Assembly: GCF_002196705.1 (NCBI RefSeq)
Contig: NZ_NADJ01000014.1
Coordinates: 1-64,000, forward strand
DNA: 64,000 nt
Origin: Desulfosporosinus sp. FKB
Lineage (GTDB): Bacteria > Bacillota > Desulfitobacteriia > Desulfitobacteriales > Desulfitobacteriaceae
Direction: 5' to 3'
Part shown: piece after piece, positions 34,884-43,367 of the stretch
How the letters are laid out: each line of letters opens with the position of its first letter
How positions within the stretch are numbered: position 1 is the first letter of the stretch
Notes under the pieces: generated by a model
What the model was told of the DNA's origin: nothing
Database searches by the model: none
The model's input: the letters and a program-made list of their open reading frames with translations, nothing else
Translations under genes and position numbers: made by a program

Positions 34884-35678
34884 CTAACGTTCAGCAATTA
34901 CCCTATTATGTAATTCACCGATCGCAGGAATTTTAACGACAACCTCATCCCCGGGCTGCATCGGTCCAACACCTTCTGGAGTACCAGTAAGTACAACATC
35001 TCCTGGAAACAGGGTCATAACTTGGGATATAAAGCTTACAAGCTTAGGAACAGAGGCCATAAAATACTTTGTATTGGAAGATTGCTTGGTTTCTCCATTC
35101 AGGGAAAGCTGAATATCCAGGCTGCTTGGGTCAACATCTGTAACAACCCAAGGACCAAGGGGACAAAACGTGTCGAAGGATTTTCCGCGAGTCCATTGAC
35201 CATCCTTTTGCTGTAAATCCCTTGCCGTTACATCATTGGCGCAGGTATATCCCAAAATGGCGTCAAAGGCTTCTTCCTCTGTTACCCCTTTAATGGTTTT
35301 TCCAATTACTACAGCAAGCTCGGCTTCGAAATCTACTCTTTGACTGATTTGGGGATAAATAATATTGTCGTCGGGACCTATTACACAGGTTTGAGGTTTT
35401 AAAAAAATAACAGGATCGTTGGGTGCCGAAGAATCCTTTTCTTTAAGATGTAATGATTGCTTTATTTCTTCGACATGCAATGAATAATTTAAACCAACAC
35501 ATACTACTTTACTAGGTTCAACCGGCGTTAAGATGCGAACTTCGTTTAGTTCAGCCCACTGATCAGTCAATTGTCTTTGGGAATCCAGGAACGTTCGATC
35601 AAGTAATTGAATTCTTGTCCCTTCTATGATTCCAAATTTAATATCGTTCTTCTGATCCAAAAAGCGTACAAATTTCAT
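34884..35678 (-). CDS. fumarylacetoacetate hydrolase-family enzyme
   Basis: 264 aa. The C-terminal catalytic domain has the metal ligands in VDFEAELAVVIG and the CANDVTARDLQ segment, and ends with TGTPEGVGPMQPGDEV, all typical of the FAH superfamily. Bacterial members are 2-hydroxyhepta-2,4-diene-1,7-dioate isomerases, acylpyruvases or oxaloacetate decarboxylases; sequence does not decide. No aromatic-catabolism genes are nearby, so acylpyruvase or oxaloacetate decarboxylase is likelier. Confidence 0.9.
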   Translation of the reverse strand: MKFVRFLDQKNDIKFGIIEGTRIQLLDRTFLDSQRQLTDQWAELNEVRILTPVEPSKVVCVGLNYSLHVEEIKQSLHLKEKDSSAPNDPVIFLKPQTCVIGPDDNIIYPQISQRVDFEAELAVVIGKTIKGVTEEEAFDAILGYTCANDVTARDLQQKDGQWTRGKSFDTFCPLGPWVVTDVDPSSLDIQLSLNGETKQSSNTKYFMASVPKLVSFISQVMTLFPGDVVLTGTPEGVGPMQPGDEVVVKIPAIGELHNRVIAER

Positions 35679-35859
35679 GTTTTCAACCCTTTCTATGCTT
35701 AGATGGATTTACTTTCCTATTTCTTTCGCGCTGCAAACCACTTTTTGTTCCCTAATTCCTATCTAATAGTAAGTTTCCCTCCAAAACACCATCTTTGTGT
35801 TTAGAAATATATTCTAACATGAAAGGCCTTTAAAAAGAAGATTAAAGAATTTTGTCGTA

Positions 35860-36507
35860 TTAGAGTTTAATACTCTTGAACATTTTACAAACCGATGGGA
35901 GAGGACACTCTGGACAATTTGGTTTTCGAGCAATACAGATACGTCTCCCTAAGAAAATAAATAAATGATGCAGATCCGACCACCGTTCACGCGGAAATAC
36001 GTTCATTAATTCTTTTTCCACTTTTTCTGGAGTATTGCCTTCTGCTATACCTAACCGATGAGCTACTCTAAACACATGAGTATCCACCGCTAAGGCCGGA
36101 ACTCCATAGGCGTTACTTGCAACAACATTTGCCGTTTTACGTCCCACGCCAGGAAGCTTTCGCAATAAATCAATAGTTTCCGGAACTACTCCTGAGTATT
36201 TTTCAACTAATAGTTGTGAAGCGGCAAGAATGTTTTTAGCCTTATTGTGATATAAGCCCAAAGAACGAATTTCACGTTCAAGATTATTTAATCCTAACGC
36301 AAGAATGCCTTCAGGGGTATTGGCAGTCTGGAATAACGATGCTGTAACTTGATTCACCCTCTCATCTGTGCATTGAGCCGACAAAATCGTTGCGATCAGC
36401 AGTTCATAAGGTGTATGAAAGTCAAGCTCGCAGCGAGCATCAGGGAACTCTTTTTGCAGGGCAGTAAAAATAAACTCCAAATCAGAAGCTTCCATTATCT
36501 TATCCAT
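35860..36507 (-). CDS. nth: endonuclease III
   Basis: Base-excision-repair glycosylase/AP lyase for oxidised pyrimidines. 215 aa from ATG 36505-36507; AAAGGAAA precedes it, and an 11-codon extension is possible. Helix-hairpin-helix LPGVGRKTANVV with the catalytic Lys, catalytic Asp in AVDTHVFRV, and the [4Fe-4S] loop C-x6-C-x2-C-x5-C (CIARKPNCPECPLPSVC) at the end. Single gene. Confidence 0.96.
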   Translation of the reverse strand: MDKIMEASDLEFIFTALQKEFPDARCELDFHTPYELLIATILSAQCTDERVNQVTASLFQTANTPEGILALGLNNLEREIRSLGLYHNKAKNILAASQLLVEKYSGVVPETIDLLRKLPGVGRKTANVVASNAYGVPALAVDTHVFRVAHRLGIAEGNTPEKVEKELMNVFPRERWSDLHHLFIFLGRRICIARKPNCPECPLPSVCKMFKSIKL

Positions 36508-36772
36508 TATTTTTCCTTTCTTACCTCCACCCAGCGTCATGAGACAATTCCATAATCCGCAGAGTTATCTTCCTTATTAGCATTACAAGACTTCACATAC
36601 TCTCGTCAGTAAACCCACAGTGTGACAGCCCACTTGCCAAAAAGTGAGCCTCCCCTCCCTTCAACTCCAATTAATAGTGTTGGTAGGTAGTGGATAAAAT
36701 ATGATGACGAAAAGTCTCTCTAGCGGTATACTAAAGAAGCCTTCGGCAAATTGGTCAAAGAGAGGTATTTAT

Positions 36773-37525
36773 ATGTGGCTTAATCTTCTAATTATCAGCG
36801 TTCTGGGTTTTTTTGCTGCAGCAGTTGATGCTATCGCTGGGGGCGGAGGACTCATTAGCCTTCCCGCACTATTAGTAGTTGGAGTCCCTCCTCATCTTGC
36901 CCTCGGAACTAATAAATTTGCTGCCTGCACGGCTTCTTTGAACAGCTCCATAACCTTCGCACGTTCAGGAAAAGTACATGTTCCTTTGGTTAAATGGCAG
37001 ATCCCTTTTACCTTTATCGGGGCTTTACTGGGAGTCTGGGCCGTTCTCAGCGTCAGCTCTCAATTTCTTAATAAAGCTGTTTTAGTCTTAGTCCTGATTG
37101 TCGGTATTTATACGATACTCCATAAAAACCTAGGTATGGAGAACAAATTTCAACAATTAATACCCTCTAAACTTATAGCTGGTTGTTTCTTTGCTTTAGC
37201 TTTAGGTTTTTATGATGGTTTCTTCGGACCAGGAACCGGATCCTTCTTAATCTTCTCTTTCATTGCTCTCTTCGGCTTTGATTTTGTTGTTGCATCAGCA
37301 AACTCAAAGGTATTGAATTTTGTCAGTAATTTTGCCTCGCTGCTACTATTTGCTTGGAATGGAAAAATCCTCTTCCTCTACGGAATTCCAATGGCAATCT
37401 CCATGATTCTCGGTTCACTCTTAGGGACAAAACTTGCAATTCGTCGAGGTGCAGCTCTTGTAAAACCCATCTTTATCACAATGTCACTTTTAGTTGCTGT
37501 TAAATTAATAGCTCAATATCTCTGA
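36773..37525 (+). CDS. TSUP-family (TauE/SafE) anion transporter
   Basis: 250 aa, eight predicted hydrophobic segments, from ATG 36773 (MWLNLLI), with AGAGAGG before; the frame extends 24 codons upstream. The family repeat motif GGGGLISLPALLVVGVPPHLALGTNK-like region is present, as is GFYDGFFGPGTGSFL in the second half. TSUP proteins move sulfite, taurine-derived sulfonates, thiosulfate or organic acids; in a sulfur-metabolising anaerobe a sulfur anion is plausible but unproven. Confidence 0.88.
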   Translation: MWLNLLIISVLGFFAAAVDAIAGGGGLISLPALLVVGVPPHLALGTNKFAACTASLNSSITFARSGKVHVPLVKWQIPFTFIGALLGVWAVLSVSSQFLNKAVLVLVLIVGIYTILHKNLGMENKFQQLIPSKLIAGCFFALALGFYDGFFGPGTGSFLIFSFIALFGFDFVVASANSKVLNFVSNFASLLLFAWNGKILFLYGIPMAISMILGSLLGTKLAIRRGAALVKPIFITMSLLVAVKLIAQYL

Positions 37526-37584
37526 GAAAGTGAATAACGATCTGGATTTTCTTAACTTTACATAGTTCGAGGGTAAAAACAGAT

Positions 37585-37624
37585 GCTCCCTAGTCAAGGT
37601 CTTGACCTTCTATTGACTAGGGAG
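37585..37624. terminator. terminator between the transporter and vanW-like genes
   Basis: Perfect 13-bp stem GCTCCCTAGTCAA (37585-37597) / TTGACTAGGGAGC (37612-37624) between convergent genes. Confidence 0.88.
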
Positions 37625-37669
37625 CTTTCTATTATCCCTCAATTGTCTTGAAGGTATAAAGACTAAAGA

Positions 37670-38785
37670 CTATTTGAAATCTTCGTTGAAAACATCAGGA
37701 CGAACTGGATAGCCATCTGCTTGTTGAACAGGATGATTAGGGTCCGCCACACCAAACAGTCGTATTCTTAACCAGTTATTACCTGTAAGTGCGCTGACAA
37801 GAAGATAACCCTTCGTATCATTTTGAAAACGGAAATCAAGCAAACCATAGGCAACTGTTGCGTCTTGACCTTTAGCAACATAGGATACCGGCAAAGAATG
37901 ATTGTGCCTTTCCAGCACTTTTAGATTTGCCTCACGAACAGCTTGAAATAAGGTACTGGAGTCTTGACATACGCCTCCTCCGTCCCCCTTAATCTCTTCC
38001 TGACCCACAAAAATGTATGCCGGAAGATATCCTGCCGTCTCGGTACGTTCTCCAACAACTTTATTATAGGAAAAAACCTTGCCTGGAGCAATCAAGTAAT
38101 TATTTATGGCATTAGCCGCTAATCTTACATTTTGAGTTCGAGAAGCATCTTGAGGGCTGAAATAGGTAGTATAATCTCCTAAAACATCTCTGATCTTGTC
38201 GATTTCGGCTGAAGCAGGCTGGACCGGGATTTCTTCAACCACAGCATCAACTTGCTTGTTTATATGGTCGTTGGTAATTTTATTAAAAGTCGCATCAATA
38301 TTTAGAGCTCGACCATTTTGACCTGAAGCTTTTTCGAAATGATGATTCATATAAGATATAGTTGCCGGAATCATGGGTTTATTAATTTGAGCACCAATAG
38401 CTTTCAATTGAGAAACAATATCGGCTCGATCTAATTCAGGAACTGGATTCAAAACAGGTTTATGTATTAAGCTTTGTAATACATCCAAGTACCATACTCC
38501 AGAAACGGGCGGGAATATTTGGTTGAGCCAGTTGTCAATTTTAGCGTATGAACGTTCTAATTTTAAAGGAAAACTCTTTCCTTGATAGATTATAGCATTT
38601 GGCATATTCTTTTTTAATTCAGAAGCTATTTCAGCTCGATTCAAACCAGAAAAATTCCGGCCCCAAATTACTAAACCTGAGGGAGCGCGATCATGTGTAC
38701 TCGCGTAAGTTGCAACACTCCCCAAACTTAAAGTTACACATAATTGAACGAGTAATACGGTAAGAATGAACCCAGCCCTTTTCAT
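37670..38785 (-). CDS. VanW-family secreted protein
   Basis: 371 aa with an N-terminal signal or anchor (ILTVLLVQLCVTLSLG). Residues 35-175 resemble the peptidoglycan-binding-like (PG_binding_4) region. Residues 195-360 are the VanW domain: FSYNKVVGERTETAGY and GDGGGVCQDSSTLFQAVREA. VanW accompanies some vancomycin clusters but is common in Clostridia, where it is probably a cell-envelope protein with no known reaction. Last gene of an operon of three (gap 14 nt). Confidence 0.88.
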   Translation of the reverse strand: MKRAGFILTVLLVQLCVTLSLGSVATYASTHDRAPSGLVIWGRNFSGLNRAEIASELKKNMPNAIIYQGKSFPLKLERSYAKIDNWLNQIFPPVSGVWYLDVLQSLIHKPVLNPVPELDRADIVSQLKAIGAQINKPMIPATISYMNHHFEKASGQNGRALNIDATFNKITNDHINKQVDAVVEEIPVQPASAEIDKIRDVLGDYTTYFSPQDASRTQNVRLAANAINNYLIAPGKVFSYNKVVGERTETAGYLPAYIFVGQEEIKGDGGGVCQDSSTLFQAVREANLKVLERHNHSLPVSYVAKGQDATVAYGLLDFRFQNDTKGYLLVSALTGNNWLRIRLFGVADPNHPVQQADGYPVRPDVFNEDFK

Positions 38786-38799
38786 TGTTTTTCAGTTCC

Positions 38800-39555
38800 T
38801 TAATTTTTCTGTAAATGAGATGTAATTTCCATCAGGGTGCTGCGTGAAGTTATAAAAGATATCATCTCCGGAGTAATCCGTTCGCCCGCTTGCAAGACAT
38901 TTCCGTTATCCAAAGCAATATCTTTCTCTACCATTTTGCCGATAAAATATTGTAGTTGGCGTTGTTCAAAAAGGTTAAATCCCTTATCCTCTTCAACTGC
39001 AGGAGTCACCTCTTGTGCAGCTGTAGATTCAGTCACACTGTTGACTCTAGGATCAACGTTGCTGAGTTGTTGCTTTTCCTTCTCCACTTCTGCAGAAAAT
39101 CCTTCAATAATGAGTAACTCTTTTCCTAAAGTTATAACTTTCTCGGCTTCGATTTCATGGACCTGTCCATTAGACTCGAAGATACAAGCAGAAATCTGTC
39201 CTGTTTCTTCATCAAGGAGAATTTCCGTTACTTCTCCAATCAGCTGTCCCTTTTTGGTTAATACTTTTGTTCCTATAACCCTTGTGTCAAGATTTAATAG
39301 TTTTTGAGCCTCCGTATTTTGAGCAACATCTTGAATAACACCAGGGTTAGGAATTGTCATTGCAAATTCGCCTATGCCCAGAATATCTTTAAAGGCAATA
39401 ATTTTCGCTCCCAAATAATCTGTAGGCTGATCGACGATCACAAAGTCTAATGTTTTTTCTTGGGGATTAAGGACGATATCCTTTACGGCGCCTGCTTGAG
39501 TACCATCGGCAATACTGATAATCCTTAATCCAATAATTTCTTTCGTAGGTTTCAT
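38800..39555 (-). CDS. PRC-barrel domain protein
   Basis: About 251 aa. Two PRC-barrel modules: residues 1-75 (IIGLRIISIADGTQAGAVKDIVL) and 85-155 (VIGTKVLTKKGQLIGEVTEILLD). A Glu/Thr-rich linker and a helical C-terminal part (ITPEMISFITSRSTLMEITSHL) follow. Start ATG 39553-39555; TTG four codons earlier is also open. PRC barrels bind proteins or RNA or sit in photosynthetic and ribosome-maturation proteins; here the setting is a three-gene envelope-type operon. No catalytic role is seen. Confidence 0.85.
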   Translation of the reverse strand: MKPTKEIIGLRIISIADGTQAGAVKDIVLNPQEKTLDFVIVDQPTDYLGAKIIAFKDILGIGEFAMTIPNPGVIQDVAQNTEAQKLLNLDTRVIGTKVLTKKGQLIGEVTEILLDEETGQISACIFESNGQVHEIEAEKVITLGKELLIIEGFSAEVEKEKQQLSNVDPRVNSVTESTAAQEVTPAVEEDKGFNLFEQRQLQYFIGKMVEKDIALDNGNVLQAGERITPEMISFITSRSTLMEITSHLQKN

Positions 39556-39578
39556 TTTAAAAACCAACCCCCTATTAT

Positions 39579-40898
39579 TTATAAATATTTCTCGAGGTCT
39601 TCTTTCTTTAACCAGACCTCAAATTGAAATTGTAAATCCAGACTAAATTGTGGTCTATATTTTTGAGCATAACCCATGATCCTGGAAATTGCGTAATCAG
39701 ATTCCCCAATATTTTTCCAGAGCCAATAACAATCCAGGATTAAATAAAAAGCTATATCGGGCTTAGGTTCCAGAGATAAAGCTTGAAGAAAACAAACAGC
39801 TGCCTGAGCAAAATTTCCAGCAAATTTTTCGTTAAAACCCAAGTCAAGAAGCTCATCTAAAGTTGCTTCTATCATAACGGATTCTTCAGGTACCTCGGCT
39901 TTCTCTATCAGTTCGTCCGGTACCTCGGCTTCCATTAACGGTTCGTCCGGTACCTCGGCTTTCTCTATCGGTTCGTCCGGTACCTCGGTTTCCTCTATCG
40001 GTTCGTCCGGTATCTCGGTTTCCATTATCGGTTCGTCCGGTACCTCGGCTTCCTCTATCAGTTCGTCCGGTACCTCGGCTTCCTCTATCAGTTCGTCCGG
40101 TACCTCGGCTTCCTCTATCGGTTCGTCCGGTACCTCGGCTTCCATTATCGGTTCGTCCGGTACCTCGGCTTTCTCTATCGGTTCGTCCGGTACCTCGGTT
40201 TCCTCTATCGGTTCGTCCGGTATCTCGGTTTCCATTATCGGTTCGTCCGGTATCTCGGTTTCCATTATCGGTTCGTCCGGTATCTCGGCTTCCATTATCG
40301 GTTCGTCCGGTACCTCGGCTTCCATTATCGGTTCGTCCGGTACCTCGGTTTCCTCTGCCGATTTTCTTTCCTTCGACACATCGATCAATTCTATCCTAGA
40401 AATCTCTATACTATCGGTACTTCCAAAGGCGACAAATTCGGAAGGTTTTTGAGCTTGTTGAAAGCTTCTTTCCTCCCTATTACCTTCTGATTCGCTAAAA
40501 CCTTGATAATTAGAACAAGGTTCTTTATCATCGCGAGGCTCAGCGTTATTATTGATTTTAAGTCCTTTTAAATAAGTACTTTGGTCTAGTAAATTCATAG
40601 GATTGAGATTAATTTGTTCATTTCTGTTGTCTCTATTCACTGTTTCAGCATAGGTGTCTTCTTGGGAATTCGGATTCTGCTTTCTCATAACTTTCATAAT
40701 ACTCGGCCAAGCAGCGCCCGCGAATATGAGAATCATTGTTAAAATTAGCCATAACCCTGTTCCTCCGGACTGAAGAGCAAAAGGGAAAGCCATTACATCT
40801 CCACACAATAAGAAGGCTATTAGAATAGCACTCCTTTTAGTCAATCCCCAAGTATTTGCTCGTAAAGTGATAAAGGCTATAAATGGAACACTTCCCAA
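39579..40898 (-). CDS. membrane protein with 10-residue minisatellite and TPR-like end
   Basis: Three hydrophobic segments at the N terminus, a linker, then 16 copies of a ten-residue acidic repeat (E-x-E/A-E-V/I-P-D-E-P-I type) and a C-terminal 80-residue TPR-like part (FAQAAVCFLQALSLEP). TTG at 40898 is the first conventional start, but it lacks a ribosome site. GGAGGGGGG lies 14 codons further up, just before in-frame ATT (40923-40925) and CTG (40920-40922) codons, so the true start may be non-standard there, giving an earlier first membrane helix. First gene of an operon with the PRC-barrel and VanW genes (12 and 14 nt gaps). Confidence 0.7.
   Translation of the reverse strand: MGSVPFIAFITLRANTWGLTKRSAILIAFLLCGDVMAFPFALQSGGTGLWLILTMILIFAGAAWPSIMKVMRKQNPNSQEDTYAETVNRDNRNEQINLNPMNLLDQSTYLKGLKINNNAEPRDDKEPCSNYQGFSESEGNREERSFQQAQKPSEFVAFGSTDSIEISRIELIDVSKERKSAEETEVPDEPIMEAEVPDEPIMEAEIPDEPIMETEIPDEPIMETEIPDEPIEETEVPDEPIEKAEVPDEPIMEAEVPDEPIEEAEVPDELIEEAEVPDELIEEAEVPDEPIMETEIPDEPIEETEVPDEPIEKAEVPDEPLMEAEVPDELIEKAEVPEESVMIEATLDELLDLGFNEKFAGNFAQAAVCFLQALSLEPKPDIAFYLILDCYWLWKNIGESDYAISRIMGYAQKYRPQFSLDLQFQFEVWLKKEDLEKYL
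39876..40355. repeat. 30-bp minisatellite inside the membrane-protein gene
   Basis: Sixteen 30-bp units (10 residues each) with few changes, centred on CGGTTCGTCCGGTACCTCGG on the plus strand. Variants occur in the same order twice (units bearing MET-EI, EET-EV, EKA-EV), which shows a block duplication of several units on top of unit slippage. The 30-bp unit keeps the reading frame. Confidence 0.95.
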
Positions 40899-41057
40899 AA
40901 AAACAATAACTTCATATGCCAGAATACGGGTCCCCCCTCCATCTGTACAATCTTTAATTAGATTCGACAGAAAATTACTTTCTCCTTCTTCGATCAGCTA
41001 TAGTTTGCAAGCATTCCAAGATAATGGCGAATTAATGTATTTATTTAAGATTTAGAA

Positions 41058-41092
41058 AGAAAAAAACCCCGCTGCTTAAGAATGCGGAGTTT
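41058..41092 (-). terminator. terminator of the 48-aa membrane protein gene
   Basis: AAACCCCGC (41064-41072) / GCGGAGTTT (41084-41092) with one G-T pair, T run after it on the minus strand. Confidence 0.75.
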
Positions 41093-41143
41093 CGGATTCA
41101 TTCATCCTCTTATATTTTACTTTAAATGCCAAAATTACCTGTA

Positions 41144-41290
41144 TCAGGCTTCTTGAGTTCGTGACACAAAACCACCATCAATAGGAACTTTACGGATGGA
41201 TCTTAAAATTTGTACGCCAGATGTTACAATTACTGCAGTACAGCTTAAAAGAAAAGAACCGATCATTACTGTTCCTACCCAAGTTAACAT
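41144..41290 (-). CDS. 48-aa single-pass membrane protein
   Basis: ATG at 41288-41290, TGA at 41144-41146, ribosome site ATAGGAG. The product starts MLTWVGTVMIG and has one transmembrane segment (about residues 5-24), then a short basic and polar tail ending RTQEA. It sits alone and has its own terminator, which supports a real gene too short for default calling. No homologue known to me. Confidence 0.55.
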   Translation of the reverse strand: MLTWVGTVMIGSFLLSCTAVIVTSGVQILRSIRKVPIDGGFVSRTQEA

Positions 41291-41458
41291 ACACACACGC
41301 TCCTATAATTATGTTCGATAGTGCCATATTTCACTTTAATGATAACAGATTGCACAGAAAAAGGAAAGTGATTGTATTCACTTTCCCAAAGTTTAATTCT
41401 TTAAAATAGTTTTTCAAATTCAATTCTTCAAAATAGTCTATATTTAAAAAATGGTAAT

Positions 41459-42076
41459 CTATTCCCACACAAGTCCTTTATCTTGATATTTAACTTGATT
41501 TCTAGTGAAATCAGTTAACCATTTCAAGAATAAATCCGTCTGAGTTTCCGGAACGGAGATTATGAATTGAATGACCTCCAAGAATTCTTCATCGCGGATA
41601 CGCCAATTTCGTTGCTCAAATTGATACTTCAATGATGAATACCATTCATAGGTTAGAGACAATTGATATTGATGAAAAAGGGTCAATTGAACTAATTGAC
41701 CCCCCTCAAAAACCAGTTTAGCAGTGCTGCCGTATGCTCTTGTTAGACCTCCCGTACCGAGAAGTACTCCCCCAAAATACCTAACAACAACCAGTAAAAT
41801 GTTCCAAAGGTTCTGATGTTTAAGAATGTCTAATACTGGGCGCCCACCAGTTCCCTGTGGCTCTCCGTCATCAGACGCTTTCTCTAAATTACCCTCGTGT
41901 AAACGGTAAGCATAAACATAGTGCCGGGCATTTGGATAATCCTGGCGAATTTCTTCCATAGCCTGGTTAATTTGCTCAAGGGAATGAACGGGGGTTCCGA
42001 TACATATGAAACGCGATTTGTCGATAGTTTGCTCAGATATTGTCTTTTGGGAAAGTGTATAAAAACCTTCCATCAT
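41459..42076 (-). CDS. YigZ/IMPACT-family protein
   Basis: 205 aa, UPF0029. The N-terminal domain holds the signature DDGEPQGTGGRPVL and NARHYVYAYRL, then VVVRYFGGVLLGTGGL. The C-terminal part is the DUF1949 ferredoxin-like domain. Its ATG overlaps the TAA stop of the thioesterase-like gene (TAATG), so translation is coupled. YigZ proteins are linked to translation or ribosome stress, exact role unknown. Confidence 0.93.
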   Translation of the reverse strand: MMEGFYTLSQKTISEQTIDKSRFICIGTPVHSLEQINQAMEEIRQDYPNARHYVYAYRLHEGNLEKASDDGEPQGTGGRPVLDILKHQNLWNILLVVVRYFGGVLLGTGGLTRAYGSTAKLVFEGGQLVQLTLFHQYQLSLTYEWYSSLKYQFEQRNWRIRDEEFLEVIQFIISVPETQTDLFLKWLTDFTRNQVKYQDKGLVWE

Positions 42077-42465
42077 TATATCCTCTGATTTCGTTTTTGC
42101 GCCTTAATCAAAAAAGATTCTGCTTCAATGATAAAACGTTCATGTTTGCCAGAACCAATCTGTCCAGCTTCGTCACTGGCTTCCACTGTAAAAACTAACC
42201 GTCTGCGATCAATTTCAATCAGCTCGGCCGTTGCGGTAATTCTACCGCCTATAGGAGTGGCAGCAGAATGGGTGATCATTAAAGACGTCCCTACACTTGA
42301 TTGCCCTTCAGGCAATTCAAGGGCATTTACTGCAGCCTGCTCCATCAGGGCTACCATGGCAGGTGTGGCAAATACCTCCAGACCCCCGCTTCCCATTGTC
42401 TTCGCAGTATTTGCTAAGGTTACAGTTGTTTCTGCTTGTCCTCGTGCTCCGATATTAATTGTCAC
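42076..42465 (-). CDS. hotdog-fold thioesterase, FlK type
   Basis: 129 aa. Matches the fluoroacetyl-CoA thioesterase-like (FlK) subfamily: MGSGGLEVFATPAMVALMEQAAV has the helix with the catalytic Glu, and the GTSLMITHSAATPIGG segment carries the catalytic Thr/His pair. Most bacterial homologues have unknown acyl-CoA substrates. Overlaps yigZ by one base. Confidence 0.88.
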   Translation of the reverse strand: MTINIGARGQAETTVTLANTAKTMGSGGLEVFATPAMVALMEQAAVNALELPEGQSSVGTSLMITHSAATPIGGRITATAELIEIDRRRLVFTVEASDEAGQIGSGKHERFIIEAESFLIKAQKRNQRI

Positions 42466-42558
42466 TCGTCATAACATCCTTTCCTCGGCAATTTACGTTT
42501 ATTTTATCATAAAATAAAGTAGTGTGTGAACTTGTCACAACACTACTTTAGGCAGTGA

Positions 42559-42684
42559 TTACATTTTAGCTAACCAATAGCCAATGTATCCTACGACTAC
42601 AATTCCAACCACATGCAAAACCCACCAACCCGTACGAAACGCCCCCCATGTCCCTAAATCCATTCGATCACGCAAATCGGCCAT
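42559..42684 (-). CDS. 41-aa single-pass membrane protein
   Basis: ATG 42682-42684, TAA 42559-42561, weak-to-fair ribosome site AAAGGATG. The chain begins MADLRDRMDLGTWG, and residues 17-38 are hydrophobic and tryptophan-rich (GWWVLHVVGIVVVGYIGYWL). It starts 21 nt after the CBS-domain gene on the same strand and is probably co-transcribed with it. Too short for routine annotation; function unknown. Confidence 0.6.
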   Translation of the reverse strand: MADLRDRMDLGTWGAFRTGWWVLHVVGIVVVGYIGYWLAKM

Positions 42685-42704
42685 TTACGCTTCATCCTTT
42701 CCGT

Positions 42705-43136
42705 TTAGTTCAAATTCTGACGGGCGCCTTGAGAAATATCGCTTAGGGCATCTCCTGCTTCATTAATGTGGATTCTTTCAACAGCCAGGTCTCCAATAGC
42801 CAAAATACCTACTAATTTATCTTGATCCACAACTGGAAGTCTTCTAATTTGATATTGAGACATTAAATCAGCTGCTTCATGAACATCTTGATTGGAGGAA
42901 ACACTAACAACGTTCTTGCTCATAACATCTTGGGCTAGAGCGGTATTATAATCTTTGCCAACTGCTATTACATTCATAACGATATCCCGGTCTGTGATCA
43001 TACCAATTACCTTATTGTTATCACAAATTGGAATTGATCCAACATCATCTTTTTTCATTAGACGTGCAACTTCTGAAACCGTAGTTTTTGGTCCTACCCA
43101 ATCAACAGTGCTTGTCATAACGTCACGTACTTTCAT
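42705..43136 (-). CDS. two-CBS-domain protein
   Basis: 143 aa made of a Bateman pair: residues 1-60 (MKVRDVMTS...GSIPICDNNKVIGMITDRDI) and 70-130 (VMSKNVVSV...IRRLPVVDQDKLVGILAIGDL). CBS pairs bind adenine nucleotides. No enzyme or channel is fused, so it may be a free-standing sensor. The 41-aa membrane protein after it is a possible partner. Confidence 0.92.
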   Translation of the reverse strand: MKVRDVMTSTVDWVGPKTTVSEVARLMKKDDVGSIPICDNNKVIGMITDRDIVMNVIAVGKDYNTALAQDVMSKNVVSVSSNQDVHEAADLMSQYQIRRLPVVDQDKLVGILAIGDLAVERIHINEAGDALSDISQGARQNLN

Positions 43137-43240
43137 AGTTATGCCCCCCTAAAATTATTATTCAAACGCATTTAGTATGTTCATTCTCATTAAAACCATG
43201 CCCAATTATCAAAATTAATTTTATGTTTCTTTACTAAAAC

Positions 43241-43266
43241 AAAAAAGAGCCGCGAAACACAGCTCT
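43241..43266 (-). terminator. terminator downstream of menG
   Basis: AGAGC (43246-43250) / GCTCT (43262-43266) with a six-T run (43241-43246) on the minus strand; short stem. Confidence 0.6.
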
Positions 43267-43367
43267 GTTAAGCTCCCCTTGTTGTTCACTGAAGGAAGCA
43301 GATTTATTTCCAGGTATCTTTTTAAACTACCAAATAATTTTTTAAGCTTCAAAGTCCGAAGTACAGT

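Noticed and set aside
39876-40355. CRISPR array
   Set aside because: Repeat units are directly adjacent with no unique spacers and keep an open frame.
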